Shown here: positions 9,565 through 17,497 of the stretch, piece by piece | How the letters are laid out: every line of letters starts with the position of its first letter | Numbering within the stretch: position 1 is the first letter of the stretch | NCBI GenBank assembly: GCA_009780595.1 | Contig: WQZT01000002.1 | Span: 1 to 21,832, forward strand | DNA length: 21,832 nucleotides | Origin: Treponema sp. | GTDB lineage: Bacteria > Spirochaetota > Spirochaetia > Treponematales > Breznakiellaceae | Reading direction: 5' to 3' | The notes under the pieces: model-generated | Database searches by the model: none | What the model was told of the DNA's origin: nothing | Seen by the model: only the letters and a program-made list of their open reading frames with translations | Position numbers and translations under genes: made by a program

Positions 9565-9569
9565 CAATC

Positions 9570-12422
9570 TTACTTCTTTGCCGTCTTTGCTTTCTTTACG
9601 GCAGGTTTCTTTCCTTCGGCTGCTTTTTTCTTAGCCACAGGTTTCTTTTCTGCCACCGCCTTTTTCACAGCGGGTTTTTTTGCCGCCGCAGGTTTTTTCT
9701 CAGCCGCCACCTTTTTCGCGGCAGGTTTTTTCACGGCGGGCTTTTTTGCCGCAGGTTTTTCATCTTGGCTTTTCAGCACCGCTTGTGCACCGGCAAGGCG
9801 GGCGAGCGGAACGCGGAAGGGCGAGCAGGACACGTAGGAAAGCCCCGCACTGTAGAAGAATGCGATAGATGCAGGATCGCCGCCGTGCTCGCCGCAAACG
9901 CCCACTGAAAGGTTCGGCTTTACGCCTCGTCCCAACCCTGCGGCAGTTTTAACAAGGGAGCCAACCGCTTCTTCATCGATAGACATAAACGGATCGACTT
10001 CCATCACTTTTTGTTCTATATACGAGGGCAGGAAAGACCCCACATCATCCCGGCTAAAGCCAAGCGTCATCTGCGTAAGATCGTTCGTGCCAAAGCTAAA
10101 GAAATCCGCGTGCTGAACGATGCTGTCGGCGCGTATTGCCGCGCGGGGAACTTCGATCATTGTACCGATGAGCATCGGCACTTTCACGCCCGCTGCGGTA
10201 AACACCCGTTTCAAGACCGCCTCGGCGTTGCCCCGCAACATTTCCAGTTCCTTCGCCGTAATAACGAGGGGAATCATAATCTCGGGTTTCACGGGGATTT
10301 TCTGCTTGACGCACTCAACGGCGGCAAGCGCAATCGCCTCAACCTGCATATCGTATATTTCCGGGTACGTTACCGCAAGGCGGCAGCCACGATGCCCCAA
10401 CATCGGGTTGGCTTCGTGAAGTCGTGCAATTTTGGATTTCAGTGCGGCAGCAGGAATCTTAAGCTGCTGTGCCAGCTCCGCAATTTCCTCATTAGTGTGG
10501 GGGACAAACTCGTGCAGAGGCGGATCCAAAAGCCTAATTACAACCGGCCGTCCTTCCATCGCCTTAAAGATACCGAAGAAATCTTTCTGCTGGAGCGGGA
10601 GGATTTTCTTCAGCGCCGCCTTGCGCTCCGCAACCGTGTCGGACACAATCATCGCCCGGAAATGCGTGAGCTTTTCCTTGCCAAAAAACATATGCTCGGT
10701 GCGGCACAGCCCAATTCCCTGAGCGCCAAACTCAAACGCGCGTTTGGCATCTTCCGGCAGATCCGCGTTTGTCCACACTTCAAAGCCCTTGATGTTCCCG
10801 CGCTTGGAAGACGCGCGCACTGCATCGCACCAGCCGAGGAACGTTTCCATGTCTTGAGGGATTTTTTCCGGTGTAAACAAAGGAAGCTGTCCGTCAAAAA
10901 CTTCCCCCGTCGAACCATCGATAGTAATCCAGTCTCCTTCCTTAAACGCCTTTGCGCCGATGGTCATCGACTTCTCATTGATGAGAATAGCCTTCGCGCC
11001 GACAATACACGGCGTTCCCATGCCGCGGGCAACAACCGCCGCGTGGCTGGTTTTCCCGCCAGTCGACGTGAGAATACCCTGCGAAACGTGCATCCCGCCA
11101 ATATCCTCCGGGCTTGTTTCGCTCCGCACCAAAAGCACCTTCTCGCCTTTCGCGTGCCACACTTCCGCATCTGCGGCGGAGAAAACAATTTTCCCGCACG
11201 CCGCTCCCGGCGAAGCGTCAAGCCCTTTCGTAAGTGCCTTCGCCGCCTTCCGTGCTTTAGCTTCAATCATCGGATGCAGAAGCTGATCGAGGTGATTGGG
11301 CGTTACCCTGAGCATTGCCATTTCTTTCGTGATAAGTTTTTCTGCCACCATATCAACCGCGCACTTTACCGCAGACGCTCCAGTCCGCATACCGTTGCGC
11401 GTTTGGAGTATAAACAGTTTCCCCTGCTGAACGGTGAACTCAATATCCTGCATATCGCGGAAATGTTTTTCCAGCTTGTTTTTAATAGTAACCAGTTGGC
11501 CGTAAACAACTTTATTTTTCTCCGCCAGCGTGGAAATCTTTTCCGGCGTGCGAATACCAGCGACAACATCTTCGCCCTGCGCGTTCATGAGGAACTCGCC
11601 GTAAAACTCCTTATCGCCCGTCGAAGGATCGCGCGTGAAACAAACACCTGTTCCCGAATCGTCCCCGAAGTTACCAAAGACCATCGCCTGCACATTTACC
11701 GCCGTGCCTTTAATGTTTTTAATGCCGTTAATCCGCCGGTATGTGATGGCTTTGTCGCACTCCCACGAACCAAACACCGCGTTGATAGCTCCCCAGAGCT
11801 GGTCGAGGGGATTTTGCGGGAAATCTTTTTTCGTGTAACTCTTGTAGATTTTTTTATATTCGCCGACAAGGGTTTCAAGATCGGCAGCGCTGAGCGCAGT
11901 GTCCAATTCAACCTTGCGCGATTTTTTCAGCGCAGCAAGCGCGTGTTCAAATTTATCGTGGGGAACTTCCATAACTACGTTCCCATACATTTGGATAAAA
12001 CGGCGGAAAGAATCCCACGCAAAACGCGGATTGTTCGATTTCGCAGCCAAGCCCTTGACCGACTTGTCATTCATTCCAAGATTAAGAATTGTATCCATCA
12101 TTCCGGGCATGGAAATTGGCGCGCCTGAGCGAACGGAAACCAGCAGGGGATCAGCGGCATCTCCCAACTTCTTGCCGAATGTCTTTTCAAGTTTTTGCAA
12201 AGCCGACAAAACTTCCTTATCAAGCCCCGCCGGATATTTCCGGTTGTTCTGATAAAATGCCGCACATACATCGGTCGAAATAGTAAATCCCGGCGGAACC
12301 GGAATCCCCAAGTTCGTCATTTCTGCAAGGTTGGCTCCCTTTCCACCAAGCAACTCCCGCATCTCGGCATCGCCTTCGGCTTTACCGTTCCCAAAAAAAT
12401 AAACGCTCTTCTTTCCAGCCAT
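9570..12422 (-). CDS. ppdK: Pyruvate phosphate dikinase with histone H1-like C-terminal tail
   Basis: A 950-residue enzyme that interconverts pyruvate + ATP + Pi and PEP + AMP + PPi. The N-terminal ATP-grasp domain starts YFFGNGKAEGDAEMRELLGG and includes GKGANLAEMTNLGIPVPPGF. The phosphohistidine domain has GGKTSHAAVVARGMGTPCIVG, with His460 as the phosphate carrier. The PEP-binding TIM barrel includes GLCRTEHMFF and Cys843 in VGVCGEHGGDPASI. The catalytic protein ends as expected at PFRVPLARLAGAQAVL (about residue 883), giving the normal length of about 880. A further 67 residues follow, made almost only of Lys, Ala, Pro, Val and Glu (PAAKKPAVKK-type units), which is not part of the family. 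Start supported by TTGGAGG seven bases upstream and a good promoter. It is followed by the amidohydrolase gene. Confidence 0.97.
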   Translation of the reverse strand: MAGKKSVYFFGNGKAEGDAEMRELLGGKGANLAEMTNLGIPVPPGFTISTDVCAAFYQNNRKYPAGLDKEVLSALQKLEKTFGKKLGDAADPLLVSVRSGAPISMPGMMDTILNLGMNDKSVKGLAAKSNNPRFAWDSFRRFIQMYGNVVMEVPHDKFEHALAALKKSRKVELDTALSAADLETLVGEYKKIYKSYTKKDFPQNPLDQLWGAINAVFGSWECDKAITYRRINGIKNIKGTAVNVQAMVFGNFGDDSGTGVCFTRDPSTGDKEFYGEFLMNAQGEDVVAGIRTPEKISTLAEKNKVVYGQLVTIKNKLEKHFRDMQDIEFTVQQGKLFILQTRNGMRTGASAVKCAVDMVAEKLITKEMAMLRVTPNHLDQLLHPMIEAKARKAAKALTKGLDASPGAACGKIVFSAADAEVWHAKGEKVLLVRSETSPEDIGGMHVSQGILTSTGGKTSHAAVVARGMGTPCIVGAKAILINEKSMTIGAKAFKEGDWITIDGSTGEVFDGQLPLFTPEKIPQDMETFLGWCDAVRASSKRGNIKGFEVWTNADLPEDAKRAFEFGAQGIGLCRTEHMFFGKEKLTHFRAMIVSDTVAERKAALKKILPLQQKDFFGIFKAMEGRPVVIRLLDPPLHEFVPHTNEEIAELAQQLKIPAAALKSKIARLHEANPMLGHRGCRLAVTYPEIYDMQVEAIALAAVECVKQKIPVKPEIMIPLVITAKELEMLRGNAEAVLKRVFTAAGVKVPMLIGTMIEVPRAAIRADSIVQHADFFSFGTNDLTQMTLGFSRDDVGSFLPSYIEQKVMEVDPFMSIDEEAVGSLVKTAAGLGRGVKPNLSVGVCGEHGGDPASIAFFYSAGLSYVSCSPFRVPLARLAGAQAVLKSQDEKPAAKKPAVKKPAAKKVAAEKKPAAAKKPAVKKAVAEKKPVAKKKAAEGKKPAVKKAKTAKK

Positions 12423-12449
12423 TCAATAACCTCCAAGTGTTAAATACAT

Positions 12450-12465
12450 AACGTATATATACGTT
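12450..12465. promoter_or_regulatory. 16-bp palindrome at the predicted ppdK transcription start
   Basis: AACGTATATATACGTT is a perfect palindrome located just downstream of the ppdK -10 box, so it covers the likely transcription start. That position suits a repressor operator. The regulator is unknown. Confidence 0.45.
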
Positions 12466-12466
12466 T

Positions 12467-12495
12467 ATAATATATGGAAAAATTGAAATGGTCAA
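12467..12495 (-). promoter_or_regulatory. ppdK promoter
   Basis: On the minus strand, TTGACC (12490-12495), a 17-nt spacer and TATTAT (12467-12472) form a near-consensus sigma-70 promoter. The TTG of the -35 box is contributed by the first base triplet of the tandem repeat array. Confidence 0.72.
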
Positions 12496-12678
12496 CGCTA
12501 CGCGTTGGCTCTTTTAAGGAAATAATTAATTGCTCGCTAGCGCGAGCGACGGGGCAACGCTACGCGTTGGCTCTTTTATGGAAATAATTAATTGCTCGCT
12601 AACGCGAGCGACGGGGCAACGCTACGCGTTGGCTCTTTTATGGAAATGATTAATTGCTCGCTCGCGCGAGCGACGGGG
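12493..12678. repeat. Three tandem 62-bp repeats, each with two stem-loops
   Basis: Units lie at 12493-12554, 12555-12616 and 12617-12678, followed by five bases of a fourth (12679-12683). They differ at only a few positions. Each unit contains a short palindrome CAACGC-TAC-GCGTTG, an AT-rich middle (AATTAATT), and a second palindrome GCTCGC-N4-GCGAGC ending GACGGGG. The four loop bases of the second palindrome are TAGC, TAAC and TCGC in the three units, while both stem arms are unchanged. There is no spacer DNA between units and no adjacent cas gene, so this is not CRISPR. Confidence 0.95.
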
Positions 12679-12770
12679 CAACGTGTATAATGTTTGGCTT
12701 GGAGTTTTATGTTATAAAATAACTTTTTCGATTTTTATAAATGTACTGATACTTATACTACAAGCAGATT

Positions 12771-12995
12771 CTAACGCTCGCGGTAGATAATTCGCCCTCT
12801 CGACAAATCGTAGGGAGACAGCGCAATACGCACGCGGTCGCCGGGAACAATGCGAATGTAATGTTTACGCATTTTTCCGGAAAGATGTGCAAGTATCATG
12901 TGTCCTTGCTGTTTGTCCAGTTCCACTCTGAACATCGTGTTTGGCAGAGCGTCACGAACGACGCCTTCAACTTCAATTGCTTCTTCTTTAGCCAC
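12771..12995 (-). CDS. infA: Translation initiation factor IF-1
   Basis: A 74-residue IF-1 with a single S1-like OB fold that binds the ribosomal A site during initiation. It matches the family throughout: [40 protein letters not shown] and [15 protein letters not shown]. Translation begins at GTG (12993-12995), giving the normal N-terminus (M)[10 protein letters not shown], with GAGGAG a few bases upstream. The longer frame to 13076 is rejected because its extra residues are not IF-1-like and run through the promoter. The gene is monocistronic in this window. Confidence 0.97.
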   Translation of the reverse strand: MAKEEAIEVEGVVRDALPNTMFRVELDKQQGHMILAHLSGKMRKHYIRIVPGDRVRIALSPYDLSRGRIIYRER

Positions 12996-13016
12996 AATTT
13001 CTCCTCTTGACACTTT

Positions 13017-13045
13017 AGTATAGCATTTTTCACCATCAGAGTAAA
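13017..13045 (-). promoter_or_regulatory. infA promoter with extended -10
   Basis: On the minus strand, TTTACT (13040-13045), 17 nt and TATACT (13017-13022) preceded by TGC form an extended -10 promoter. It leaves a short leader containing the GAGGAG ribosome binding site. Confidence 0.65.
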
Positions 13046-13113
13046 GTAGCCGCAGCCTCACTTTGGCACTTCTCATTACACGTTGGTAACTTTTGTTTTT
13101 CTTTTATATTTCC

Positions 13114-13141
13114 TTGACTATTTTTTCATTTATACTAGAAT
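13114..13141 (+). promoter_or_regulatory. Promoter of the OmpA operon
   Basis: TTGACT (13114-13119), a 16-nt spacer and TAGAAT (13136-13141) lie about 60 nt upstream of the ompA-like start codon. No other gene lies between. Confidence 0.6.
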
Positions 13142-13203
13142 TTTATTTGAAAGGGTGAAACATCTCTTTCATAAGTTAAAAACAGTACAGGGTAGAGGTT
13201 AGT

Positions 13204-14244
13204 ATGCTTCCACGTCTTATGGCTTTTATAAAGCCGCGCAAGTCTGTTGCTTTGCTTTTTGTTTGTTTGCTTATTCAGGTTACGCTTCACGCTCAAACGC
13301 GCTATGACTTCCCTCGCGGAAATTATTGGGCGCTGGATGCCGGAATCGGGATAAGCAATTTCCTTGTTGAGGGAACTCCCTTGCCAACGATCATCATCGA
13401 CCCAAAGCTTTGGCTTTCTCCACGCCTCACCGTTGGCAGCAGGGCGGGATTTACCTACGCCGTCGAGCCTGACGAGCACAACATTCTTACCTTTGAAGGG
13501 CAAGTGTATTTGCGCTGGAATTTTTTGACTTTTGGCAAAACCGAAAATCCGGCAAATATTTTTGCACAAGGCGGGCTTGGTTTGGTTTCCGCCTATCGAG
13601 GGTGGGACAGCGTGTTTGACGAAGTTACCAGAACGCGCGGCTCGCTGCTGTTTGATGCGGCGCTGGGAATAACCGTGCCAATCTCCGAGCGCTGGCACTT
13701 CGAGCCGTCTGTTCGCGGCGGCTATCCGCACATCTGGGGCGTTTCTCTCACTGCCGGATACAAGTTCCCGCTGCCAAAATCATTCACGCGCGAAACAACC
13801 ATTCAAGTGATCCAGGGCGTTCCGCCAAGTGAAATTATACGGCACGTTTTAATCTCCGCCGTCGAGTTTGTTTTGTTTGGGCCTGATATTGGCAGTTACA
13901 ATGTTGGCATTGATCCGGATGCGCGCCAGCTCAACGAGCTTGTCTTGAATTACGCGGCGCGAACGTTGAGAGAAAATCCCAACTTCCGCGTCAGAATTGA
14001 AGGACACGCAAACCCATATACAATTAGCGCAAGCGAAGCTGACGAACTGATGACGCTCAGCGCGATGCGTTCAAACGTCGTTGCCGAACAACTCAGGTTA
14101 CGGGGCGTGCCGGAAGATCAGATCGTTATTGTTTCTTTCGGAGGCACGAGAACTGCAACCAGCGAATGGGATGTGAGAAACAGAAACCGCCGTGTTGAGC
14201 TAATTATTCTGCAAGTTGCAGCAAGCGGCAGCAGCGCGAATTAA
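13204..14244 (+). CDS. OmpA-family outer membrane beta-barrel protein
   Basis: A 346-residue protein with a signal peptide (residues 1-30, cleavage after LHA). A beta-rich domain follows (about 35-190) with alternating hydrophobic/aromatic strands (YWALDAGIGISNFLV, VYLRWNFLTFG, HFEPSVRGGYPHIWGV, SLTAGYKFPLP), consistent with an eight-stranded outer membrane barrel. Residues 217-337 form an OmpA-like peptidoglycan-binding domain: VEFVLFGPD, FRVRIEGHANPY, LSAMRSNVVAEQLRLRGV (Arg289 in the diaminopimelate-binding position) and RNRNRRVELII. It likely links outer membrane and cell wall. ATG 13204 is preceded by AGAGG at good spacing. It is first in an operon with an OmpA-domain lipoprotein and a solute-binding lipoprotein. 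Confidence 0.88.
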   Translation: MLPRLMAFIKPRKSVALLFVCLLIQVTLHAQTRYDFPRGNYWALDAGIGISNFLVEGTPLPTIIIDPKLWLSPRLTVGSRAGFTYAVEPDEHNILTFEGQVYLRWNFLTFGKTENPANIFAQGGLGLVSAYRGWDSVFDEVTRTRGSLLFDAALGITVPISERWHFEPSVRGGYPHIWGVSLTAGYKFPLPKSFTRETTIQVIQGVPPSEIIRHVLISAVEFVLFGPDIGSYNVGIDPDARQLNELVLNYAARTLRENPNFRVRIEGHANPYTISASEADELMTLSAMRSNVVAEQLRLRGVPEDQIVIVSFGGTRTATSEWDVRNRNRRVELIILQVAASGSSAN

Positions 14245-14256
14245 TTGAGGTGCACA

Positions 14257-14844
14257 ATGAAAAAAACAATTATTTTGATAGCTGTTGTTTTGTTTAGTAC
14301 GTTTGCTGTTTTTATATCGTGCGAAAATACCATCATGGAAACATGGTGGGTGGATCGTGATGATTCCCAAAGCAATTCTCCGGACAAGGAGTTTATTTTT
14401 CAAAACATATCGGTCATTACTATTGAATATGTTTTGTTTGCCGGAAACCAACCGGAATTTAATAACCCTCAAGCTATTGATGGTGCCAGTAATCTTTCAA
14501 CTGCTCAGATGGAGTCCAATCAAAGAGTGCTAGATATGGCAGCGACAATGCTCAGAGAGAAGCCTGAGTATTTAGTTTTGTTGCACGGTCATGCTAATCC
14601 GGTTGACGGAAGCCCTGGGGAACTAGACGAATTAAAACAAATAAGTACAGATCGTGCAATCAGCACGTCTGTTGCTCTGAGAACAACATTTATAGGTAAC
14701 GGGGCTTTCTCTGCAGATGATATAAACAGTCGGATGCGCGCAACTGGTTACGGCGGTGGTTTAACTAAAGGGGACAGTTTGCATGCTGATGTTAACCGCA
14801 GGGTCGAAGTAATAATCTTTACCATAACTGTTGATGAAAATTAA
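14257..14844 (+). CDS. OmpA-domain lipoprotein, paralogue of the preceding gene's C-terminus
   Basis: A 195-residue lipoprotein. The signal peptide ends VFISC with lipidation at Cys22. After a polar linker, residues 50-190 form an OmpA-like domain aligned with the upstream protein: ISVITIEYVLFAG, AATMLREKPEYLVLLHGHANP, a DRAISTSVAL segment with Arg133 in the peptidoglycan-binding position, and VNRRVEVIIFTI. There is no beta barrel, so the lipid replaces it as anchor. A loop of about 15 residues (RATGYGGGLTKGDSLH) is longer than in the partner. ATG 14257 is preferred to TTG 14245 because GAGGTG sits 4 nt upstream. It lies 12 nt after the ompA-like gene and 16 nt before the binding-protein gene. 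Confidence 0.85.
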   Translation: MKKTIILIAVVLFSTFAVFISCENTIMETWWVDRDDSQSNSPDKEFIFQNISVITIEYVLFAGNQPEFNNPQAIDGASNLSTAQMESNQRVLDMAATMLREKPEYLVLLHGHANPVDGSPGELDELKQISTDRAISTSVALRTTFIGNGAFSADDINSRMRATGYGGGLTKGDSLHADVNRRVEVIIFTITVDEN

Positions 14845-14860
14845 ACTCAAGGAGAAGCAC

Positions 14861-15889
14861 ATGAAAAAGTTTATTTATTTTGTTATTGCTATTTCGATAA
14901 CGCTGGTTTTTTCTTCCTGCGCAAGTTCCGCGTCATCAACACGGCCTTCCGGCAGAATTGTAATTTACACATCGATGTACCCGGATGTAATTACATCTTT
15001 GAACAGGGCGCTGCAACGGCAGTTCCCAAATATAACCATTGATTTTGTGTACGGCGGAACCGGGCAAATACAGGCGCGAGTTGCGTCTGAAATTGCGCGA
15101 GGAAAACTTGGCGCTGACATTCTCATGGTTGCCGAACCTGCGTATTCCGTTGAACTCAAAGAGCTTGGGCTGCTTCATTCGTTTATTTCTTCTCAGGCCG
15201 CCAGTCTCGCGTTCGATTACGATCAGGATGGCGCGTGGTATCCAGTGCGTGTTTCCAACATGGTTTTGGCGTTTAACCCGCAGCGCTACAACAGAGACGC
15301 CGTGCCGGTTTCGTTTTACGATTTTGCCAACGAGCGACGGTACAGAGGCGCTGTTGCAATGAGCAATCCGCTCACATCGGGAACAACGAAAGCCGCCATC
15401 ACTGCGTTGCGCGACAAATACGGCTACGAGTTTTTTAACGCACTTGGATCGCAAAACATCGCGATTGAATCGAGCGCGGTAGCTCTGCCCAAGCTTGAAA
15501 ACGGCGAGTGGCGGGCGGTTATGGTTCTGGAAGAATCGGTGCTGCGAAGACGGCAGGAAGCAATGTCCGCGCTGGAAATTATCTATCCGTCAGACGGAAC
15601 GATTATGATCCCGTCTACGATAATGATCGTTGATGGTAAATGGAGCGCGAATAACAACACGAAAGCTGCCGAGCACATTGCTAACTGGCTCTTGAGTGTC
15701 GAAGGGCAGCACGTAATTGTAGATGGCTGGATGCACTCTGTCCGGAAAGATTTCACCAGAAGTCCGTTCGGTTCAATTCCGCTCGCTGAAATTAAAGCCA
15801 ACAGCATGCCGTTCAACTGGGAAAACAGTGTGCGCGGACGGCAGGAAATTCTGTTTATGTTTGAGGATATGGTAACCAGCAGAAGGTAG
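14861..15889 (+). CDS. ABC-transporter solute-binding lipoprotein, Fe3+-binding (FbpA/AfuA) type
   Basis: A 342-residue periplasmic binding protein attached by lipid at Cys20 (VFSSC). The fold signature of family 1 / Fe3+-type binding proteins is clear: GRIVIYTSMYPDVITSLNRA near the N-terminus, then VYGGTGQIQARVASEIA, ADILMVAEP, and YRGAVAMSNPLTSGTTKAAI in the hinge region. The ligand is probably ferric iron or a small anion complex, but this is inferred from the fold. AAGGAG lies 6 nt before ATG 14861, which rules out the TTG at 14831. No permease or ATPase gene is adjacent: the next gene is convergent, with only 3 nt between stop codons. Membership of the OmpA operon suggests coordinated envelope expression. 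Confidence 0.88.
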   Translation: MKKFIYFVIAISITLVFSSCASSASSTRPSGRIVIYTSMYPDVITSLNRALQRQFPNITIDFVYGGTGQIQARVASEIARGKLGADILMVAEPAYSVELKELGLLHSFISSQAASLAFDYDQDGAWYPVRVSNMVLAFNPQRYNRDAVPVSFYDFANERRYRGAVAMSNPLTSGTTKAAITALRDKYGYEFFNALGSQNIAIESSAVALPKLENGEWRAVMVLEESVLRRRQEAMSALEIIYPSDGTIMIPSTIMIVDGKWSANNNTKAAEHIANWLLSVEGQHVIVDGWMHSVRKDFTRSPFGSIPLAEIKANSMPFNWENSVRGRQEILFMFEDMVTSRR

Positions 15890-15892
15890 TGC

Positions 15893-17497
15893 CTATTTTT
15901 GTACGCGGCAGCTTTCCAGTTCGCGCAGGCGGCTTGCTTCAACCTTGACGCGCAGGTTTTTTTCCTGAGTGGGAATGACCAGCCCACGTGCGCCGCCCTT
16001 CACGCGGCGCAGGTATTTAACCTGCGTGTAAAAAAGATCGCCTGCCGTGTTATTTCTTCCCTTTGAATAAAAGAGCGCGAGGTTTCCCGCGTCGAGAAGT
16101 ATTTCAAGCGGCACACTTTTTCCCGCCCGCTGTTTAATAAACACATACGAACCTGCGTAATCGCGCGCGTGCAGCCACAGGTCGTTGCCTTTAACGTGCT
16201 TTCGTAACAGCGTGTCGTTTTCCGCCGCGTCCCGCCCCACGATAATGAGCCACTCGTTACGGCGAAAGCTAAGTCCGGGACGCTTTGCATCTTCCCGCCG
16301 CGCCGCGGGATTGCCGCTGGTTATAACGCTGCTTACCGAATCACCGCCCGCATTGACACTCGCCTTCAGCCGCTTGTGCAGAACAAGCGGATTGGTTTCC
16401 TGCAAGAGCGAGTGCAGCGCTTCGCCAAGGCGGGCAAGTTCCCGCTCCCCTTCTTCTATCCGCGCCTGTATCTCGGCAAGCCCGCTTTTAGCTTTTCGGT
16501 ACTGCTCGTAGTAATCCTCCGCGCAGACCGCCGCGCTCTTGTTCGGATCAAGCTTAATCCGCACGAGGCTGCCGCCATTTGCGCCGCTTGCCTCGAAAAA
16601 ATTCTCCGCTTCAAGCCACTGCGCTTTCGGTTCGATGAGCGCCATGTTCGCAAGGATAATATCGCCGTATTCGCGGAGCTTGTCGGCGCGGGAAAACTCT
16701 TCCTCTTTTTCTTTCAGCCGTTCAAGCGAGGCGCGTATGCGGTCGATACTCCCCTCGAACTTACTCCGCGCCTGTTCGCGCAGCGCATCAAGCGAAAGCG
16801 CGCCGACTTCGCTGCGGTACAGCGCATCAATCTTCCGGTTAAACGAAGCATCGGCGGGAACAGCCGCCAGCAGATCCTCGCTGAACTGGCGGATGAAGTA
16901 TTCTTTTTCCGGCTTGCCAGCAACGCCCGTCTTTGCCGCCGCAGCCTGAGCCGCCACTTCCGGCGCGAAAACACCGCCAGAAACTTCCCCCTTCTTTGGA
17001 AGCCGCCGCATCGCGTCCAGAACGTTTCCTTCCATAGAAGTAACAATCACGTTGGCGGCGTTTGACCAAAGCCGCAAATATATGCGGTAACGCTGGTGTT
17101 CGATTTCGCCCGCGACGCTTGCGACACTTGCGCCGCATTCGTTGTTTTTCGCGGCGGTATCTGTTTCACTGTCGATGTGAAAATCACGGCGCACCGTAAT
17201 GCGAACAATTCTATCCCTGCCAAGCTGAACCGCTTCCTCGATCCTCCCGTTGACAATCCGCGAATTGAGAAACTCGGCAAAGCGCAGAGGCTTGTCGCTC
17301 CTGGGCAGGGAATCAAACGTCTCGTGCACACGGCACGCCGCAGGGCTAAGCGACACGAGCAACGTTTTCGCCCCGCCTAAACCGTACAGCTTCAGGGTAA
17401 GCACGTCAAATGCGCTCTGTACCGCCTTCTGTATCTGCATTCCCGGCAACTGCAATTCCTCCAGCACCAGGTTAATCTCTTTCCAGTTTAAGGACAT
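15893..17497 (-). CDS. rqcH: NFACT-family ribosome quality control protein (RqcH / FbpA-like)
   Basis: A 534-residue NFACT protein. In bacteria, RqcH binds obstructed 50S subunits and adds C-terminal Ala tails to stalled chains to mark them for degradation. The N-terminal NFACT-N domain ends with the essential Asp-Arg pair (Asp95-Arg96 in LGRDRIVRITVRRDF). Residues about 200-390 are coiled coil (ASLERLKEKEEEF, QARIEEGERELARLGEAL). The C-terminal NFACT-R domain has LSFRRNEWLIIVGRDAAEND, DLWLHARDYAGSYVFIK and YSKGRNNTAGDLFYTQVKYL. ATG 17497 is preferred over the frame extension to 17542. It overlaps the preceding hydrolase gene by 10 nt, so translation is probably coupled; no strong Shine-Dalgarno is seen. 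It was once annotated as fibronectin-binding in related bacteria. Confidence 0.92.
   Translation of the reverse strand: MSLNWKEINLVLEELQLPGMQIQKAVQSAFDVLTLKLYGLGGAKTLLVSLSPAACRVHETFDSLPRSDKPLRFAEFLNSRIVNGRIEEAVQLGRDRIVRITVRRDFHIDSETDTAAKNNECGASVASVAGEIEHQRYRIYLRLWSNAANVIVTSMEGNVLDAMRRLPKKGEVSGGVFAPEVAAQAAAAKTGVAGKPEKEYFIRQFSEDLLAAVPADASFNRKIDALYRSEVGALSLDALREQARSKFEGSIDRIRASLERLKEKEEEFSRADKLREYGDIILANMALIEPKAQWLEAENFFEASGANGGSLVRIKLDPNKSAAVCAEDYYEQYRKAKSGLAEIQARIEEGERELARLGEALHSLLQETNPLVLHKRLKASVNAGGDSVSSVITSGNPAARREDAKRPGLSFRRNEWLIIVGRDAAENDTLLRKHVKGNDLWLHARDYAGSYVFIKQRAGKSVPLEILLDAGNLALFYSKGRNNTAGDLFYTQVKYLRRVKGGARGLVIPTQEKNLRVKVEASRLRELESCRVQK

Larger units (their letters stand above)
12423..12770. 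other. 348-bp non-coding region between infA and ppdK
   Basis: No plausible gene is present on either strand. It holds the ppdK Shine-Dalgarno and promoter with its palindrome (12423-12495), three tandem 62-bp repeats (12493-12678) and an AT-rich stretch (12684-12770) just downstream of infA. No convincing terminator for infA is visible in the AT-rich part. Confidence 0.8.

Noticed and set aside
9508..9567. Longer amidohydrolase start at 9567
   Set aside because: It would read through the hairpin after ppdK. ATG 9507 has an excellent Shine-Dalgarno and matches the family N-terminus.
10011..12128. A 705-codon open frame on the plus strand opposite ppdK
   Set aside because: It lies entirely within the well-supported ppdK coding region, is Arg/His-rich with no domain, and has no promoter or ribosome binding site. 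Codon bias of ppdK explains it.
12493..12678. Possible CRISPR array
   Set aside because: The 62-bp units are contiguous with no unique spacers, and no cas gene is present.
12686..12691. Perfect TATAAT on the plus strand after the repeat array
   Set aside because: No -35 box fits (CGCGCG at 17 nt) and no plus-strand gene follows before 13204.
12996..13076. N-terminal extension of IF-1
   Set aside because: The extra residues overlap the infA promoter and are absent from the family. GTG 12995 gives the standard 74 residues.
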